Shown here: positions 58,700 through 64,000 of the stretch, piece after piece
How the letters are laid out: each line of letters opens with the position of its first letter
Position numbering within the stretch: the stretch's first letter is position 1
NCBI RefSeq assembly: GCF_030272615.1
Contig: NC_081415.1
Location: 189,378,270-189,442,269 of the forward strand
Direction: 5' to 3'
Length of the DNA stretch: 64,000 nt
DNA from: Cryptomeria japonica
Lineage: Eukaryota > Streptophyta > Pinopsida > Cupressales > Cupressaceae
Translations under genes and position numbers: made by a program
Notes under the pieces: model-generated
Seen by the model: the letters and a program-made list of their open reading frames with translations, nothing else
Told to the model about the DNA's origin: nothing
The model's database searches: none

Positions 58700-61600
58700 T
58701 GTTTTGCTATGGGTCTTCTTTATGTTTTGTTGTAGCACTACATAAGCATTGCTTGGTAATGACCCAAGTCCTCTAATGAAGGTATCATTTGTTCTTCTTC
58801 ATCAAACATTGTAGGGTCATAAAGATGCATGCATTCATAGTGCACTGGCAAATACATTTTTATTAAAGGAAGTAGAGTAAGTTTGAAATCATTTTTGCCA
58901 ATTTCCTCCAAGATGGAAACTGGTCCATACTAAAGTGGTTTGATATTCTTTGCTTTCTTTTTCAACCTTTCCTTGTCCAATGACAGTCATACCATATCTC
59001 CCTCTTTTAGTTTATGCCCTCTTCAATGTCTATCCTTGTAGACATATCTTAAGTTGTTTCTTAATTCATTCATCAAATTTTGATGCTTTATTCATCTTGA
59101 AATCTTGTCCTTTTTTTGATCTAGTATAATTCATGGAATTGAGAGCAAATGCTCCAAACATGTTTCAAAAGTTGATTGATTTGTTCAAGAATGCATCAAA
59201 ACTCTATTGGTTGCTTCTATTTTGTTGAACACACGATGTCCTTGAGAGGTGGGGGGGGGGGGGGGTAATAAGTGATTTCCAAACTTGACCCTTTTCTATC
59301 CTATGTGTGTATACCGGTTAACTGATCCAACATAAAGTAGAGATACCGATTAGATGGGAGGATAACACAAATGCAACCACACATAAAAGAGACATCACAT
59401 AACACCAGATATACGAGGAAAATCTAAGAAGGGAAAAACCTTGGCGAGAAGTGCTGTTGGAGACTATTGCTCCAATTCAAACTCATAATCAAACGTTCGG
59501 TTACAACATTTAGGGCACCAACCCAATGAGTACCACTCCTGCTTTAGGGCACCAACCCAAGGAGTACCAAACCCTTCATCTAGCTCCAACTCAATGATTA
59601 CAAGATCATATCATAAATACAAAAGTAATATTCCTGTTACAAAAGAACTTTGTAACTCTCATGTATGTCTCTCCATCGGTTCTCCTCTGTCTAATTCTCT
59701 GCCGGTTCTCTGCTCACCCTCTCACTGCTGCAACTTTATCTCCTGCTGCAACTCACTCTCTGCTGCAACCTTACCGGTTTAGCCTCTTCTTCTTCTCTAC
59801 CAGTTCTGCTCTCTGCCGGTTCTCCTTCCTCTCTGACACACTGCTGCTAGTCACCAACAATCTTCTTCTTCACTCAGTCAGATATCTACTATCTGATTAA
59901 TGTTGGTACTCAGCTTACCATATCTTCACTGCAGTCCTCTGTGGCTCTTCTCTGTTGGTTTTCAGTCACCACCGGTGTACTCCTTTGTTAGACTCAATGG
60001 CAGGCTACCGGTTGCCTCACTCTTGCTGGTTGAACTCTTCAACCCGATTCTTTCTCACACTCAGTCTCTTCAGTGATTGTTATTGAACACTTCACTGGTT
60101 GGCTATCTGGTTTTTCTCACTCATGCAGCGACATCAACTACATCTTTGGCTCACACTCTTATAGCCAGATTTTCCCGCCTAAACGTGAGTTCAAACATTT
60201 GCGTTCTAGGGTTTCTACGATGCATTGAATCTGCATCCAATCTGATCTCTGATCATCGTGGCACATCATATCCGATCAGATCTCATGTCCTTGATTGATG
60301 ACATACAACTCATCAATCAACATTGCCATACTCTTTACCTTTCAACCCACGTCTTCTATCTTTAGCCGTATGTAGCATGATTTTTGGCCTTTTGTCTGAT
60401 CAATCACGTGCATGATGCTTTTTTCTTCACCCTTTTCTATACAGGATCTCTGTTGTTTCTTTGATCTTGAGCCACAATCCTCTGCCATAATCCCTCGAGC
60501 TTCGCAGTCGCCATTAAATGCTGGATCAATCACCAACAACCTCATCGACACATCACACCGACTTGTGCATGCATGCCACTTCAACTCCATGTGGCCCTTT
60601 AGTCGACATCCACCTTTGCTAGGTCTTTTGTGTCGGTCCAGACTAGATCACCGACCAACCACAAAACTAGGTTCATCTACCGGTTCACAAACTTGCCGGT
60701 TATACCCTAACCGGTCTGTCTTCAGCCTTGCACTTTGCTTCTCTTCCAGTGGAACACTCAAACCGATCAACACACTTGCCAACCTACCTCATGCACATCT
60801 TCAACAGATGGGAGCCTTCTGGATCTGCACTTTGTTAGCATTACCGTTGGACATACTTACCGGTAAACACCTTGATGACACCATGTCATCAGCCTTCACC
60901 AATCTCCATCTGTGTGCAACTTCTCAAACTTGCCTTCTTGATTAATAAACCGGTTTTCCTATCAACTATTTTGTCAAAGTGACAAACATATCCTTCCTTC
61001 TATGTTCCGACAACTCATCATGTCTACCCGGCTGATCCGGTGCATATCTCTGATCTCATGCACCTAAGGCAACATAGTGTTTCACCAGTTGATCCAGTGT
61101 GTGCCTTCAAACACCTTCCTTTAACTCTTTTGTCTTATCTTGGAGGACTATGATGCATTCCATGCATAATAGGAGATAAGCTTCACTTACCGGTGGGAGT
61201 GGATCCTTATCATCTACATTCGTCATTGCACCAATATGGCTTCCCTATTTGAGCATGCATATCTTCAAACAAACACATATGATCCGGTTGAGCACAATCG
61301 CTATCAGTCATCTCTTCATATGGTGACTACAACTTTATCCGGTGGGAGTCCTGCAATTTTACATCCACACGACAGACCGGTGGCCTGCACATACTTCACC
61401 TTCAACGTTGATGTGATTTTTGTAACATTCATCCTCTTCATCACAATCAACAGCCCAACATCTTGCTCTCTTGTTGGTTGGCAACAATGCATTGCCAACA
61501 TGTCACTTACCGGTCTATAGTTCTTATGTCTTCAACACAAGTCAACACTAACTTGTGTACTAGTGACTCCAATGGCCATTATGCTTGATGCCATTCTCTT

Positions 61601-61930
61601 CCTTACCGGTGACCAGCTATGCTAGTTGATTTCAATGACACCATTTCTGGTATGCATCAATGACAACACTTCCCATCAATCTCTCATATCGGTTGCCATC
61701 CTATACTGGTTGACATCAATGACAACACAATGCCAAGATATTTGTCCATCTATTTGTGGATGAAAAGTTGTACTCTCATTTTTTTGTATCCATCAAGTTT
61801 CGTAAGTGGAACAAAATTTGCCAACAAGCATTGTGCTTGTCAGAAATTGTGATGGTTAGAATCAATCAAGCACTTTGTGACTTTGGACAACACTTGCACT
61901 ATACCTTTCTAAGACGTTCTTTCTAAGTCA
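58700..61930 (-). pseudogene. Ty3/gypsy integrase remnant, split by an LTR
   Basis: Minus strand. 61930-61736 shows the integrase core with an ISDK block and ending FHPQIDGQ. After the LTR at 59237-61735 the frame resumes as an NK.EATNRVL-type stretch, and near 59030-58790 the C-terminal region reads KLKEGDMV, LDKERLKKKAKNIKPL, YGPVSILEEIG and VHYECMHLYDPTMFDEEE, typical of plant gypsy pol C-termini. Stops and frameshifts are present. Confidence 0.75.
59237..61735. mobile_element. Solo LTR of 2.5 kb inside the gypsy integrase
   Basis: It opens TGTCCTTGAGAGG with a 15-base or longer G run and ends GACAACACAATGCCA. It shares with 54536-57157 the CACCAACCCAA repeats, the ACCGGTT motif and the tail GGTTGACATCAATGACA. 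Flanks CACGA and AGATA do not match, so the target duplication is lost or the ends are slightly off. The interruption of the integrase fixes both borders to within a few bases. Confidence 0.8.
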
Positions 61931-63005
61931 CTCTAATTAATTATTATAGAAAAAAGAGTGGACCACATAATTAATGGGACTAATTATGTTACAAGGGGGA
62001 CAATTAATTACATTAAATTAAATTAATTTTGAGTGTCTAGATTTTGCCCCTCTTTGATGCGGTGTTGTGAAATAACTTCAAATCAAAGATAAAGATGCCC
62101 CAATGAGGAGACTAGTGTTTGTGTTTTCTATAAGATAGGATGACAAATATACTATTCTTAGACAATTGTGGAAGGATGATGGCCCCTAGAGAATTTGGCA
62201 GGAAAAAAAGGTTTTCAGGGCAACGTCTAGAAAAAAATGGAAGGAAATTAGGAGAAGGGGACGAGAAAGAAAGAATTAATTTGGTGAAGGAACGATAGTA
62301 AAAGGAGGAAGTATGCGTAAATGGTGGAAGGCGAAATATGGCAGGCACCACGACTAGTAGAAAGGGGAAAAGAGGGCTATATAGGCTATGGGGAGCCAAT
62401 TGGTGGGTCATTTGTGCAGTTTTCTTTAAAAAATTGACAAGAGCCCTAAAGAAGAAGAAATGACAAGATGGTGAGTATTCCATGTCATCAACAACATGGG
62501 GGGCGAGTGAGACAGTTCTAGTGGTCATTAGAGCATGAAGATCCGGTATGTACCAAAAGTGACTTTGTGATTTAAGAGATTATGGCATTCATGATGTATT
62601 TATGGGGGAAAAATGTGTTAGGGAACAAACGTTGATAATCTGTTTGGCATCTACTCTTGGGAATTGACGTAGGTGCAGATGGAGAGATGCACAAGCATGC
62701 ATAAAATTGCATGCACAAGTGTTGATCAAGCGATTGGCATCTACATCTCCACTAAGGGGTCTATAGAGGGGATATGATTGAGGACCAATGTCTTTGTTGT
62801 TCGATGTAGGCCCCTATGAAATGGCATTTGCACCTCAGTTTGGATGTTTGTGTTGTTCAATGCAAGAGAATGAGAATTGGTGTGTGCACTAAAGAAAAAG
62901 GATGGGCTAGGAGGTAAAAGGGAAAACGGTTAAGGTAGGTAAGGAGAAGCCTTAGTTTTTTGCAGGTAGAGAAACGATAGGCTAGAATAGAAGAAAGGAT
63001 AATGG
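61931..63005. other. Unassigned interval
   Basis: AT-rich near 61930-62050 (possible LTR remnant of the gypsy element), then purine-rich sequence. A 138-codon minus-strand frame (62528-62112) has no recognised domain and a biased Ser/Phe/Pro composition, so I do not call it a gene. Confidence 0.4.
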
Positions 63006-63960
63006 TTGGATTTGGGTATAGATGCAAGAGTAACTAGGTCCTGTGGAGTTGAGAGCACTAGCCTTTGGCAATGGGACTACATGAGAAGCTTAATAGTGGA
63101 CAAGATGTTTCTCCATGCAACAAGACTTGAGTGGGTTGGCAGGTGGTCACGTGTGCCTACACACAAGAGGATGATGATGACATTGATCGTGAGGTGGCAC
63201 AATGACACTAGAAGCTTCCACCTACTAACAAGGGAGGTGTCCACCACTTTGGAGGACACTTGGTGGATCCTTCAGATCCTTATTCATGGGGACATCCTAG
63301 AGTATAGGTTAGAGCACCGAGAGTACTACATGTGACAAGTGTTCAGGACAGATAGAATGCCCATGCATAGGACACAAGTGAGATTGGAGGGGTGCATAGA
63401 GAGACAAAGATGACTTTTGAGGATAGATTTACATGTAGTGGGACTAATCAATAGGCGACTAATGTCATTGATCAGTGGCTAACCAATGTTAGGCGAGCGA
63501 GCATAGATTTTTCATCGGTTGGGTGAGAGTCTTGTACTAGATAGTAGGAGATGCAGTGAATTATACATGGGGATATGTGATGTTGGGACAACTCTACCAT
63601 GATATCCACATGTGTATACTAGGGGTATAGGAGCTTAGGGACAATTGTTACACATTTGGGCATTTGGGCACATAAGTGTTTGCTGACCTATTGGAGTGAG
63701 GGACAAGGAGCCAAAGCACCCCTATGCATGTAGATACAAAGGCCTATGCCTTGGGACACTAGAGGAGGTTCCTAGATGAGACGATGGACTTTACAGGGAG
63801 GCCCTGTAGGAAATGTGAGGTGTGGGCAGAGGACGGGTACTACTTGTCTTATACTTAGGCTACATGCTAGTTAACTGGACAGACATTGCACGTGATTGAC
63901 TAGTAACAACTCCACAAGGTGATAAGATAGTTTGGGTTATGACAGGATGTGGTGAGAGAG
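63006..63960 (+). pseudogene. Plant mobile domain (PMD, aminotransferase-like) remnant
   Basis: The first frame reads ARVTRS..., RWSRVPTHKRMMMTLIVRWH and then TRSFHLLTREVSTTLEDTWW, which matches the shape of the plant mobile domain (a WR block, then FHLP-GE-TVTLEDV). The following codons contain frequent stops and frame changes (LGQLYHDIHMC near 63580, GRPCRKCEVW near 63800). PMD genes occur both as host genes and inside MULE or gypsy elements; the decay here suggests a transposon passenger. The right end is beyond the window or lost. Confidence 0.55.
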
Positions 63961-64000
63961 GAGCTCACACATGCATGCATAATGTAGGAGGTAGTAGCAT

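Noticed and set aside
54536-61735. The two long LTRs as the two ends of one retrotransposon
   Set aside because: The 2.1 kb between them contains half of a SINE and a minus-strand gypsy integrase that continues beyond the second LTR, so each LTR is a separate insertion.

Overview
The window is plant nuclear DNA, AT-rich and almost entirely made of nested transposable elements around one recognisable host gene fragment. Long LTRs, tRNA-type SINEs, a hAT transposon, a Ty3/gypsy gag and integrase, and a plant mobile domain remnant all point to a large-genome seed plant. A gymnosperm seems likely, but that is inference. I see no bacterial, organellar, rRNA, tRNA or CRISPR features.

1-32.2 kb: overlapping copies of one unusual element family, in both orientations. 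Each unit runs from TGTTGTGAC to CACATCAACA (minus-oriented copies read TGTTGATGTG...GTCACAACA on the plus strand) and makes 5-bp target duplications. The order inside is: a conserved end with a GGGGTCCCC palindrome; an array of tandem palindromes; an optional open reading frame; a telobox palindrome AAACCCTAATTAGGGTTT; a TATA box about 65 bp further on; and a 0.8-1 kb tail. The 6.6-kb unit at 4841-11450 (TSD GGTCC) carries an intact ORF of about 1073 codons of unknown function. A 3.5-kb unit at 12473-16000 (TSD CTACC) lacks that ORF. Broken ORF copies lie at 24106-26394 and 26690-27403. A non-autonomous copia-like element (27946-31906) sits in the tail of the last one, and its left LTR contains a further nested solo LTR.

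32.2-46 kb: a decayed gypsy gag-protease on the minus strand, a SINE with an 11-bp TSD, then a second 6.6-kb unit of the ORF family (35556-45791, TSD AGGAG). That unit is split by a structurally intact hAT transposon (41332-44927, TSD ATTTGTAT) whose four-exon transposase gene appears uninterrupted.

46-54 kb: retroelement debris, an inverted repeat, a solo LTR (47331-48566, TSD ATTGG), and then the last three exons of a bHLH transcription factor of the bHLH121/bHLH47 type (50222-51608, plus strand). Its 5' exons were not found. An internally deleted hAT derivative (51851-52662, TSD GTCTGTAT) lies just 3' of the gene.

54-64 kb: a SINE split by a 2.6-kb LTR, a gypsy integrase split by a related 2.5-kb LTR, and a decayed plant mobile domain reading frame.

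The strongest candidate for something undescribed is the 6.6-kb family: a TG...CA unit with LTR-like ends and target duplications, no direct LTRs of its own, no gag/pol, palindrome arrays of differing sequence in one conserved position, and a large conserved protein.
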